Part shown: positions 1-7,088 of the stretch, piece after piece
Layout of the letters: every line of letters starts with the position of its first letter
Numbering within the stretch: position 1 is the stretch's first letter
Assembly: GCA_015493675.1 (NCBI GenBank)
Contig: WGCR01000147.1
Span: forward strand, 1 to 9,577
From: Anaerolineae bacterium
GTDB lineage: Bacteria; Chloroflexota; Anaerolineae; J102
DNA length: 9,577 nt
Reading direction: 5' to 3'
Notes under the pieces: model-generated
What the model saw: only the letters and a program-made list of their open reading frames with translations
Database searches by the model: none
Told to the model about the DNA's origin: nothing
Translations under genes and position numbers: made by a program

Positions 1-669
1 GAGGAACGCCGGGGGCGGGAACCCATCCTTTTTGGACCACATGCCCTTGTAGCCGGCGGCGCAGGCGTTGCGGGTCTCGACGCCGGTCATTTGCCAGACG
101 ATCCAGTCCCCCGCCTCGATTATCCGGTCCGCCGCTTCATACACCTGGGGCGCTTCGTCCAGAATCTGCCAGGCTTTGGGTAAGAACCATTCGGAATTCA
201 CCTTGCCGCCATAGCGGGCCAGCAAGTCCTCGAATCCCTGCTCACGGGCAATGGCGTTGATTTGATCCGCTTCCGGCTGGGCGGCGTGATGTTTCCAGAG
301 CTTCACCCAGGCGTGAGGCTGATCGCGCCATTGGGGAAGATTGCAGAGAGGCGTTCCATCGGCTGTGACGGGCAGCATGGTGCAGGAAGTGAAATCAACC
401 CCGATGCCAATGACCTCTTCCGGGGAAACGCCGCTGGCTGCCAGGGCCTGAGGAACCGCGTTCTTGAGGACTTCCAGGTAATCGTTGGGGTCCTGCAGCG
501 CCCAATCAGGCTCCAGGGGAATGCCGGAATCAGGCAGTTTCTCATCGATAACGCCATGAGCATAGGGATGAACGGCCGTGGCCAGTTCTGCGCCGTTTGT
601 TACATCAACGATGACCGCGCGGCCTGACAAGGTGCCAAAATCAATGCCAATTACATACGGACCAGCCAT
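1..669 (-). CDS. araB: L-ribulokinase, N-terminal part (runs off left edge)
   Basis: Translating the minus strand from the ATG at 669 gives 223 open codons to the window edge. AraB uses ATP to phosphorylate L-ribulose to L-ribulose 5-phosphate in cytoplasmic L-arabinose breakdown; known AraB enzymes also accept other 2-ketopentoses. Visible AraB hallmarks are the phosphate-binding GIDFGTLSGR (residues 8-17), PDWALQDPNDYLEVL (54-68), GVDFTSCTMLP (90-100), PHAWVKLWKHHAAQ (118-131), YGGKVNSEWFLPK (153-165) and the segment EAGDWIVWQMTG (186-197). AraB proteins are about 550-570 residues, so roughly 40% is present; the C-terminal ATPase half with its catalytic Asp lies outside. The start is supported by AGGAG at 680-676, six bases upstream. 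Only three bases separate it from the preceding stop, so it is probably translationally coupled. A related ribulokinase-type specificity cannot be excluded. Confidence 0.93.
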   Translation of the reverse strand, partial: MAGPYVIGIDFGTLSGRAVIVDVTNGAELATAVHPYAHGVIDEKLPDSGIPLEPDWALQDPNDYLEVLKNAVPQALAASGVSPEEVIGIGVDFTSCTMLPVTADGTPLCNLPQWRDQPHAWVKLWKHHAAQPEADQINAIAREQGFEDLLARYGGKVNSEWFLPKAWQILDEAPQVYEAADRIIEAGDWIVWQMTGVETRNACAAGYKGMWSKKDGFPPPAFL

Positions 670-672
670 GAG

Positions 673-1602
673 TTACTCCTGAATGAGAGGGAGAATGTGA
701 TGGATGACATCTTCTTCGGTTTCGGGCCGGGGCGCATTGCGGGCCAGTTGCCAGAATTCGGTGTGTGTGGCTGCCGCGCCCGGCTGAATGGTCATCAACG
801 GCCCCAGGGTTTCCACCTCCAGCATATCGCCGTTGGCAAAGAGCTCCACCGTGCTGTTCATATCCGGATAGGCTGCGTTTTCAGCTACGCTGAATTGTTT
901 GAGAAAGAGATGCCCGCGGCGGAGGTAGGCCACCCAGCCATCGGGAACGAAAGCGCCGATCTTCTGGGGTTTGGCGTTGCCCGGCTCCTGCCGCAGCAGG
1001 ATGAACCTCTCGCCCCAGGTCCAGCGTCCGTCCGCCATGTCGGTGTAAGGCCACAGGGTGAGGCTGCTGGTGGGAAGCAAATTTCGGGGATGTTCCCCGC
1101 GCGGGGGCAGAGGGATGACGCCCACGCCGCCCGGAGCCATCACCGAAAGCGCCCAGGGGGCCAACGTGACGGCCCACAGATTGCGATTGATGAGGCGATG
1201 GGTGATCCGCACCCGGGCGTCGTTCGGGTGCAGGGCGATGTCCATCTCCTTGACGATGCCTGTGCTCTCCTCCACGGGCTGGATGAAGCGCACGAGACCC
1301 TCATGGGGCTCGACCTGCACCGGGACGTTGTCGGGCCAGTAGGTGCGCACCGGGTCTTCGGGCGCGTGCCACAGTCGATGCCCGCCGTAGATGCGCCACT
1401 CCTGGCCGCCAGTCTTGCCCAGCATGTCGGGCCAGGTGGCGAATTCGTTCTCGTCGTCCACGAATCCCAGGTGGATGATGCGCGGGCCCACATCGGTGGT
1501 GATCATCAACTCGATCTGATTATTGCGCAGATGAATGCAGTTGGCCCAACCATAGCACGGAGATAGATCGAAGTCGGTCACGCCCTGCCAGTTCGATATC
1601 AT
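673..1602 (-). CDS. DUF4380 / galactose-mutarotase-like protein
   Basis: This 309-residue protein has no signal peptide or membrane segment and is presumably cytoplasmic. Its pattern fits the DUF4380 group of the galactose-mutarotase-like beta-sandwich superfamily: TTDVGPRIIHLGF (35-47), IYGGHRLWHAPED (71-83), RITHRLINRN (132-141), LAPWALSVMAPGG (147-159) and the late signature STVELFANGDMLEVETLGPL (250-269). Mutarotases interconvert alpha and beta anomers of aldoses, using His and Glu residues. Here H75, H79, E262 and E264 are conspicuous, but no catalytic role is established. The SD AGGAGA (1616-1611) overlaps the stop codon of the upstream kinase gene, leaving a 10-base gap, and araB follows after three bases, so it is firmly inside the operon. 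The substrate is unknown; a sugar anomer made or imported by the pathway is the natural guess. Family placement rests on remembered motifs, not a search. Confidence 0.72.
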   Translation of the reverse strand: MISNWQGVTDFDLSPCYGWANCIHLRNNQIELMITTDVGPRIIHLGFVDDENEFATWPDMLGKTGGQEWRIYGGHRLWHAPEDPVRTYWPDNVPVQVEPHEGLVRFIQPVEESTGIVKEMDIALHPNDARVRITHRLINRNLWAVTLAPWALSVMAPGGVGVIPLPPRGEHPRNLLPTSSLTLWPYTDMADGRWTWGERFILLRQEPGNAKPQKIGAFVPDGWVAYLRRGHLFLKQFSVAENAAYPDMNSTVELFANGDMLEVETLGPLMTIQPGAAATHTEFWQLARNAPRPETEEDVIHHILPLIQE

Positions 1603-1612
1603 AACACGTCTC

Positions 1613-3121
1613 CTAAAATTTATTCAGCCGTTCAAAAATCGGTTCCAGCGATGTGTAAGCGTCCAGGAAGATGTCGAAGAGATCGTTGTAAATCCCGGCA
1701 GTTTGCGCATCAGGCGCGGCGCTTTCCTCCACGATGATCATCTTACGGGCGATGGCGAAATCGGGGAAAAGGCCCACGCCCACGCCGCCGGCGATGGCAG
1801 CGCCCAGCGCGGTGGCTTCGGCGGGGATGGCCAGCCGCTGCACAGGCAGTGCGTAGATGTCCGCCAGAATTTGCCGCCACACCGGGCTTTTGCCGCCGCC
1901 GCCGATGATCCGCATGGCGTCCACGGTCAGGCCCTGGCTGCGCAGGATGTCGAGAATGGCCCGCAGGTTGAAGCCCACGCCCTCCATCACGGCCCGGGCC
2001 ATCTCGCCCCGGCCATGCTGCATGGTGAGGCCGATGAACGCGCCCCGGGCCAGGGGATTCCAGTGCGGGCTGCGCTCGCCTCGCAGATAGGGCAAGAAGA
2101 GCAGCCCCCGGCTGCCCGCGGGAACCCGCGCCGCGGCTTCATCCAGACCTCGATAATCGGGAGCATCCGCGTCCGGCGTGCGCATGAGCTGCTCGAACCA
2201 GTCGAAGGCCCCGCCCGCGGCCTGCATGGCCCCCAGCGCGATGTTCGCGCCCGGAACCAGATGAGCGATGTTGAAGGTGCGGCGTCGGGCGTCCAGCACC
2301 GGCTCGGGCGTGGTCAGCGCCACCCACGAGGAGGAGCCGATGTAGTTGTACGCGTCGCCCGCAGCCACCGAGCCCGCGCCCACGGTGGCGCAAGCGCCGT
2401 CCCCGCCGCCGATGACCACGGGCGTTCCGGCCAGCAGACCTGTGGCCCGGGCCGCTTCTTTCGTCACCCCGCCGATAACTGTGGCCGAAGTCAAAATCTG
2501 GGGTGGCAACGTCTCGTCCAGCTCCAGGGCGGCGATGATCTCCTGCGACCAGCGCCCTTTTTCCAGATCGAATAGCAGGGTCATGGACGCGTCCGAGGGG
2601 TCGGTGGCGATGACGCCGCTGAACAGGAACGCCGCATAATCCTTGGCCTGGAGCACATGGCGGGCCCGGGCGTAAACCTGCGGCTCGTGCGACTTGATCC
2701 AGAGCAGCTTGGCCGCGGTGTAGGCCGGGCTGATGCGATTGCCGGTGATGCGATACACGCGCGCCGCGCCCAGCCGTTCCCGGATGACGCCTTCCTCCCG
2801 GGTGGCGCGCTGGTCGGCCCAGATGATGGCCGGGCGCAGGGGCTCGCCCGCGTCGTCCACCAGCAAGGCGCCATTCATGTGCCCGCTGAAGCTGACGACC
2901 GCGATGTCCTCGGGCCCGACGCTGGATTGGGCCAGGAATTGTCGCGTGGTCTCGAAAAGCGCCTTGCGCCAGTGTGCGGGGTCCTGCTCCACCCAGGTGG
3001 GACGAGGATAAGCAGTAGGATATCCGGCGAAAACGCTGGCCGCCACATGGCCATTCTCGTCAAAAAGGGTGGCCTTATCTCCGGTGGTGCCCAGATCATG
3101 GGCGAGGATGTAGGAAGTCAT
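1613..3121 (-). CDS. FGGY-family carbohydrate kinase, xylulokinase-like
   Basis: This 502-residue protein has the usual full length of FGGY sugar kinases, cytoplasmic enzymes that phosphorylate ketoses or polyols with ATP. Motifs in order: phosphate-binding HDLGTTGDKA (8-17); sugar-site loop SFSGHMNGALLVD (77-89), where xylulokinases usually read GQMHG; IIWADQRA (99-106); GGGDGACATVGAG (238-250), with D241 as the likely catalytic base; GERSPHWNPLARGAFIGL (348-365); adenine-site IIGGGGKSPVWRQILADIYA (405-424); and EATALGAAIAGG (435-446). It most resembles the XylB branch, so D-xylulose is the default guess, but the altered loop (HMN), the araB neighbour and the nearby fucI make another ketose such as L-fuculose or ribulose possible. 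The start at 3121 gives the normal FGGY N-terminus, although no good Shine-Dalgarno precedes it. A palindrome fills much of the 51-base gap after the permease gene. The next gene's SD overlaps this stop. Confidence 0.88.
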   Translation of the reverse strand: MTSYILAHDLGTTGDKATLFDENGHVAASVFAGYPTAYPRPTWVEQDPAHWRKALFETTRQFLAQSSVGPEDIAVVSFSGHMNGALLVDDAGEPLRPAIIWADQRATREEGVIRERLGAARVYRITGNRISPAYTAAKLLWIKSHEPQVYARARHVLQAKDYAAFLFSGVIATDPSDASMTLLFDLEKGRWSQEIIAALELDETLPPQILTSATVIGGVTKEAARATGLLAGTPVVIGGGDGACATVGAGSVAAGDAYNYIGSSSWVALTTPEPVLDARRRTFNIAHLVPGANIALGAMQAAGGAFDWFEQLMRTPDADAPDYRGLDEAAARVPAGSRGLLFLPYLRGERSPHWNPLARGAFIGLTMQHGRGEMARAVMEGVGFNLRAILDILRSQGLTVDAMRIIGGGGKSPVWRQILADIYALPVQRLAIPAEATALGAAIAGGVGVGLFPDFAIARKMIIVEESAAPDAQTAGIYNDLFDIFLDAYTSLEPIFERLNKF

Positions 3122-3134
3122 GGTGTTTCACAAA

Positions 3135-3165
3135 ACCTTCGAGATCTGCGAGACCTTGAAGGTCT
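3135..3165. repeat. Nested palindromes between permease and kinase genes
   Basis: Bases 3135-3163 form a long imperfect inverted repeat: 29 nt with a 6-bp perfect outer stem ACCTTC/GAAGGT, a further interrupted inner stem and a 3-nt loop. A second, perfect palindrome AGACCTTGAAGGTCT at 3151-3165 overlaps its right arm, so the two folds exclude each other. On the minus-strand transcript the larger hairpin is followed by only TTTTG, a poor terminator tail. It occupies over half of the 51-base spacer. It may be a dispersed palindromic element, an RNA-stability element or a weak attenuator; which one is not decidable here. Confidence 0.6.
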
Positions 3166-3172
3166 AAAAAAG

Positions 3173-4210
3173 CTAGCCCTTGACCGCGCCAACCAGCAAC
3201 CCTTTGGCGATGTAACGTTCCAGGAAGATGGCAATGAGGATGACGGGCGCGATCATAATCAGGATGAGGACGGACATGTACCACCATTGCGGCCCGCGGG
3301 TGGCGTTTTGCGCGGCGATGGTCAGCGGCAGGGTTTGAGCGTTGGCGCCCGAAAGGAAGAGCGCCAGCAGATACTCATTCCAGGCGAAGACCAACACGAA
3401 GAGGAATGTCGCCACCAGACCGGGCACAGACAGCGGCAGGACAATCGATAAGAAGATGCGGTAGCGCGAAGCGCCGTCGATGGCCGCGGTTTCTTCCAAA
3501 TCGATGGGGATGCTCTGGAAATAATCGCGCATCAGCCACACAACAATGGGCAGGTTGACGGCCAGATAGGTGACGATCAACGCAGTACGGGTGTCTAGCA
3601 GATGAAGACGCTGAAAAAGGATATAAATGGGAATCACCACGGCTACGGGAGGGAGCATGCGCTGAGAGATCAGCCAGAAAGCGATGTCATTGTTGCCCAG
3701 CGAGCGGTGGAATCGTTTGGCCAGCACCTGCATCAAAATCAGAAAGACGGCAACGGCAACGGCCAGGGCAATGGCCCAATTAACGCCAACCATGGTGAGC
3801 ACGACATCCAGCAGCAGGGCCCCAATGAAGAGCAGGATCGTCCCCAGCTTGGGATTGTAGCGGAAGCGCGTGAGCGCATACGCCGCGGAGGCTCCCAGAA
3901 TCAGGGCCAGGGTGGCGCTGGTGAGGGCGACGATCACCGTGTTGATGTAGGGCCGGATCGTGTCATTTTGCAAATCCCCAAACAACACATATTGCCAGGC
4001 GTACAGGGAGGGCTGAAAGTCGACAAAGGGGATGTAATAAGGCCCTGAGTTCACATCGATAGGATGTTTCAGCGAGGTGATGGCCAGCCAGTAGAGGGGA
4101 AAGAGAACGACGAACGTCCATATCACCAGAATGGTATAGGAAATGATTTTGGCGATAGGTGAAGGGGCATTGATGTTCTTGCGTTTGAAAAGTTTGCTCT
4201 TGACAGACAT
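3173..4210 (-). CDS. Sugar ABC transporter permease, MalG type (CUT1 family)
   Basis: This integral membrane subunit of a carbohydrate importer forms the translocation pore with the other permease. At 345 residues it is longer than typical MalG-type subunits (about 270-300). The first membrane helix lies at about 22-46, preceded by a basic cytoplasmic tail. Further hydrophobic segments lie at about 91-114, 123-141, 144-162, 185-201, 208-228, 262-284 and 311-330. The EAA cytoplasmic loop, which docks on the ATPase, is seen as LEETAAIDGASRYRIFLSIV (238-257) with the key glycine at 246. The C-terminus ERYIAKGLLVGAVKG is typical of MalG relatives. Compared with the usual family pattern, residues about 120-172 look like an insertion carrying two extra helices before the conserved QRMLPPVAVVIPIY. 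The SD GGAGGAG lies inside the last codons of the partner gene, with a three-base gap, implying translational coupling. The sugar specificity cannot be read from the sequence. Confidence 0.93.
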   Translation of the reverse strand: MSVKSKLFKRKNINAPSPIAKIISYTILVIWTFVVLFPLYWLAITSLKHPIDVNSGPYYIPFVDFQPSLYAWQYVLFGDLQNDTIRPYINTVIVALTSATLALILGASAAYALTRFRYNPKLGTILLFIGALLLDVVLTMVGVNWAIALAVAVAVFLILMQVLAKRFHRSLGNNDIAFWLISQRMLPPVAVVIPIYILFQRLHLLDTRTALIVTYLAVNLPIVVWLMRDYFQSIPIDLEETAAIDGASRYRIFLSIVLPLSVPGLVATFLFVLVFAWNEYLLALFLSGANAQTLPLTIAAQNATRGPQWWYMSVLILIMIAPVILIAIFLERYIAKGLLVGAVKG

Positions 4211-4213
4211 CGA

Positions 4214-5374
4214 TTACTCCTCCACAAAACGACGGCGCAAGATATTGATATAGGCAATGCCAAAGAAGGTGACGACGATGAGCAGTGAGTAGGCAATGGC
4301 CGCAGAACCGCCCAGATCCAATGCTCGCCAGGAAAAATAGGCGTGCAGGGTGAGGGATTCGGTGGCGGTGCCGGGCCCGCCATTGGTGAGCACGTTGGGC
4401 AAATCCACGATCTTGAAAGCCTCAATCATGCGGATGAGCACGACGGTGATGGTGACGGGGATAATCTGGGGCATGGTGATGTTCCAGAATATCTGCCAGC
4501 GATTGGCGCCGTCCACCAGCGCCGCCTCGCGTTGCTCCATCGACTGGCCTTCCAGGGCTGCCAGCAGCACGATGAACATGAAGGGAATCCATTGCCAGGC
4601 GTCGCCGATGATGATGGCGATGCGCGCGCCCCAGGGATCATTCACCCAGGAGTACATGCCCAGGCCCGCAGCCTGCCATAACGGCGCAAAGGGGCCTTTG
4701 CCGGTGTCGGTCAACATACGGAAGAGATAAGCGACGCCCACGGGCGTAATCATCATAGGCAGCAGGAAGATGACTCGGAAAAAACGTCTTCCAGGAAGCT
4801 GCTGGGTCAGGATGACCGCCAGCAGCAGGGCGACGGCGTACTGGATAACGATCCCGACGAATACATAAATCCATGTCACCACCATCGTGCCGGGCCGGCC
4901 GCCCTGGCTGAATGTGGTGATAACCAACAGCCAGGCGAAAGCTATCAGAATGGCGTAGACAATAGCCCGAAAAATCAATCCGCCGGTGCTGCGCCGGTCG
5001 CTGCGGTAATAATGAATCAACGTCACAATCAGCAAGACAGTGATGCCGATGAAAATAATCCACCCCAGCGTGGTGGGCTGCTCCATCTTGCCCAGAAAAT
5101 GGGTTTTCTCGCTGCCGAATAATAACTTTTTGTAATTCAGCAGACCGATCCACTTGACCTCAAACCCGCCCTTGACGAATTTGAAGCGAGAGAAGGAAAG
5201 ATATAGCGAGACAAGAAGGGGGAAGATCGAGAGCAAGAGCACCACCAGCAACGCGGGCCAGATGAACACGCTGCTGGCCATTCCCTCCTTCCCGGAAAAA
5301 GGGCGCTTTCTGGTTGGCTTCGGTTTGTTTGTTGCAGAGGTCGAAGTAGCGGTCTCCTGGCGAGTTGGTTCCAT
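4214..5374 (-). CDS. Sugar ABC transporter permease, MalF type (CUT1 family)
   Basis: This 386-residue membrane subunit pairs with the MalG-type permease encoded just downstream. A polar, basic N-terminal tail (1-31) precedes the first helix (about 34-61). Other hydrophobic segments lie at about 103-121, 133-154, 164-190, 199-220, 252-274, 304-320 and 358-378. The EAA loop QREAALVDGANRWQIFWNIT (281-300) is well conserved, as is the MalF-type NGGPGTATES (331-340). Most MalF-type subunits of this family have about 290-320 residues and six helices. Here a segment at about 91-160 adds two helices between the first helix and the conserved core. The start at 5374 is preceded by AAGGAT at 5386-5381 with six bases spacing. 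It follows the binding-protein gene after 151 bases that include a strong stem-loop, an arrangement like malE-malF. No ATPase gene is adjacent. Confidence 0.93.
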   Translation of the reverse strand: MEPTRQETATSTSATNKPKPTRKRPFSGKEGMASSVFIWPALLVVLLLSIFPLLVSLYLSFSRFKFVKGGFEVKWIGLLNYKKLLFGSEKTHFLGKMEQPTTLGWIIFIGITVLLIVTLIHYYRSDRRSTGGLIFRAIVYAILIAFAWLLVITTFSQGGRPGTMVVTWIYVFVGIVIQYAVALLLAVILTQQLPGRRFFRVIFLLPMMITPVGVAYLFRMLTDTGKGPFAPLWQAAGLGMYSWVNDPWGARIAIIIGDAWQWIPFMFIVLLAALEGQSMEQREAALVDGANRWQIFWNITMPQIIPVTITVVLIRMIEAFKIVDLPNVLTNGGPGTATESLTLHAYFSWRALDLGGSAAIAYSLLIVVTFFGIAYINILRRRFVEE

Positions 5375-5445
5375 GTCGATATCCTTCAGACGGGCAACAG
5401 AATAAGTGAGGGCCCGGAACAGCGCCCCCTATCCTTGAAAGAGAT

Positions 5446-5483
5446 GAGAGGAGGCCCGCCCCATGTAGATCGGGTCTCCTCTC
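5446..5483. repeat. Strong stem-loop between binding-protein and permease genes
   Basis: The arms GAGAGGAGGCCCG (5446-5458) and CGGGTCTCCTCTC (5471-5483) pair over 13 positions with a single mismatch (G·T on the plus strand, A·C on the minus transcript) around a 12-nt loop. On the minus strand the structure follows the binding-protein stop by about 42 bases and is not followed by a T-run, so it is not a standard terminator. Its place, between an abundant binding-protein message and the low-abundance permease message, matches the known role of 3' stem-loops such as the malE-malF REP in protecting the upstream transcript. That role is an inference here. Confidence 0.65.
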
Positions 5484-5525
5484 GTGAATTCTCATTGCGA
5501 CAACCGGTCGCTTTGGCTCAGTGGT

Positions 5526-7088
5526 TTATTTCTGTCCCAAAGTGCCTTTGTAAGCAGCCAATTGATCGTCACGCCCCAGCTCGTCGGTGAGTTCCTGCCA
5601 GCCATCGTAGATCTGCTTCATGGCGTCTTCCTTGCTGATCTCGCCAGCCATGAACTGGGAGACCGCCGTATCCAGGATGACCTGCTGGTATTTCTGGTTC
5701 TGCGGGATGCGCAGGTCCAGCACCATGTTGGGGCTGTTGAGGCTGTCCTCGATGGCACCGAGATAGTTGGAGGCGAAGTCGGGGCTCATGCCCGCCTTGA
5801 CCCACAGTTCGCGGTTGAGGAACTGGGACTGGCGGTAAGGGTTGAAGCCGGTGATGCCGATGGTCACATCCTCATTGGATTGGGCGGGCGCAGACATGTA
5901 GGAGAAGAAGGCGTAGGCCGCATCCTTCACTTTAGGATCAGCCGCAGCATTGACGCCGCCAGACCAGCCGCCAAAGGCCGCGTAGGGGGCATGATTGACG
6001 CCGTCCACGGCATAGGGGCAGTTGTCGCCTTCGCTGCAGGGAACCAGCTCGCCGGTGTCCCAATTCAGCACCTCGGTGGAACCGGGCGCGATCATGGCGC
6101 CGGTCTTGTCTGCGACGACAGAGGTGTCGGGGTCGATGGCCAGGGTGCCGATGTCACCCCAGTCGATGGAGAGGGCGCAGCGACCAGAGGTGAACAGCGC
6201 GCGGGTGTCGCCCACATCCAGGTTCAGACTGTCGGGCGGGCCATAATCCTTCATTTCATTGTAGATGTCCAGGGCTTTGGAGAATGCGGCATTGTTCACC
6301 AGGGGCTCCATGTCCTTGGTGTTGAAGAAGACGCCCTGGCTGGTGCCCTTGCTCTGGATGTAGGGAGCGGCGATGGTGTGGATGAACCAATACGCCTGAG
6401 CGCCGCGCTTCATGGAAACGCAGGAGCCAAAGTCGGGATCGCCATCGCCGTTCAGATCCTGGCCCTGGAATTTCTTGGCGATCTCCAGATACTCATCCCA
6501 TGTCTTGGGCGGACTGTCAATCAGATCGCTGCGGTAATACCCCATGTGGAAGTCGCCGTCCAGAGGAATGGTGTAGATCTTGCCATTATAGGAGGCGCTA
6601 AAATCCCGGAAGAAGGGAGCGATGTCGTCCCATTCGATCTGGGGATCATTGGCGACGCGATCGGTCAGATCCTCCATATAGCCAGGCAGGATGTAGTCGA
6701 CCATCCACTGAGGCGCGAAGACCCAGGCGTCGAAGGAGTTGGTGCCTGTGGCCGCGTCGGTCAGGATCTTGGTGTAGAGATCGCTGAAAGGCACGGTGAT
6801 GATGTTGATCTTGGCGCCGGTCATCGCCTCGAAATCAGGGGCGCGGCGTTGCAGCGGTTCGGCAATCTGCGGGCCCGTGAAGGTGACAATGTTGACTTCG
6901 ACGCCCTCGTAGGGCTTGGCCTCAGGCGTGGGCGTTGCCACGACCTCTTTCTCGACCTCTTTCTCGACGACCTGGGTAACCACGACGGTCTTCTCGATAA
7001 CTTGAGGGGCAGCTTGCGAGCAGGCGGCGAGAACAACCGCAAGCACAACGACGAGTACGGCGATAACAATTCCTGTACGTAACTTCAT
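5526..7088 (-). CDS. Sugar-binding lipoprotein of ABC transporter (family 1 SBP)
   Basis: This 520-residue lipoprotein captures a sugar outside the membrane and delivers it to the permeases. The N-terminus shows a lipoprotein signal: basic MKLRTG, a hydrophobic core, then lipobox VLAAC with C23 as the lipidated residue. Residues about 30-60 form a Val/Glu/Lys linker ending in TPTPEAKP that spaces the globular domain from the membrane. The mature domain has the family-1 pattern: VNIVTFTGP at the start, FEAMTGAKINII, DAATGTNSFDAWVFAPQW, YNGKIYTIPLDGDFHMGYYRSD, TWDEYLEIAKKF, then FTSGRCALSIDWGDIG and AAFGGWSGGVNAAADP. A DLNGDGDPD loop (D211, N213, D215, D217, D219) looks calcium-binding. Start choice: ATG 7088 (10 bases after AGGAG) gives the cleanest signal peptide. 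ATG 7094 and TTG 7169 are in-frame alternatives. The ligand is unknown; neighbours suggest a pentose, fucose or an oligosaccharide of these. Confidence 0.93.
   Translation of the reverse strand: MKLRTGIVIAVLVVVLAVVLAACSQAAPQVIEKTVVVTQVVEKEVEKEVVATPTPEAKPYEGVEVNIVTFTGPQIAEPLQRRAPDFEAMTGAKINIITVPFSDLYTKILTDAATGTNSFDAWVFAPQWMVDYILPGYMEDLTDRVANDPQIEWDDIAPFFRDFSASYNGKIYTIPLDGDFHMGYYRSDLIDSPPKTWDEYLEIAKKFQGQDLNGDGDPDFGSCVSMKRGAQAYWFIHTIAAPYIQSKGTSQGVFFNTKDMEPLVNNAAFSKALDIYNEMKDYGPPDSLNLDVGDTRALFTSGRCALSIDWGDIGTLAIDPDTSVVADKTGAMIAPGSTEVLNWDTGELVPCSEGDNCPYAVDGVNHAPYAAFGGWSGGVNAAADPKVKDAAYAFFSYMSAPAQSNEDVTIGITGFNPYRQSQFLNRELWVKAGMSPDFASNYLGAIEDSLNSPNMVLDLRIPQNQKYQQVILDTAVSQFMAGEISKEDAMKQIYDGWQELTDELGRDDQLAAYKGTLGQK
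6941..6964 (-). repeat. Perfect 12-bp tandem duplication in the lipoprotein linker
   Basis: The plus-strand unit CGACCTCTTTCT occurs twice in direct tandem and encodes the VEKEVEKEV part of the spacer behind the lipidated cysteine. Such in-frame units can expand or contract by slippage, changing linker length without disrupting the binding domain. Confidence 0.7.

Noticed and set aside
697..1566. A 289-codon plus-strand frame opposite the DUF4380-like gene
   Set aside because: It is an antisense shadow with low-complexity His/Gly/Arg composition and no motifs.
3135..3163. Intrinsic terminator after the MalG-type permease gene
   Set aside because: On the minus strand the stem has a mismatch and is followed by only four Ts and then G; the downstream genes have no other visible promoter, so read-through is needed.
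5160..5495. A 111-codon minus-strand frame spanning the stem-loop and the start of the MalF-type gene
   Set aside because: It overlaps a well-supported gene in another frame, has no clear SD and reads through the stem-loop arms.
5484..7082. A 532-codon open frame on the plus strand opposite the binding-protein gene
   Set aside because: It is an antisense shadow: the opposite strand has a lipobox, linker and the full family-1 binding-protein pattern, while this frame has no recognisable domain.
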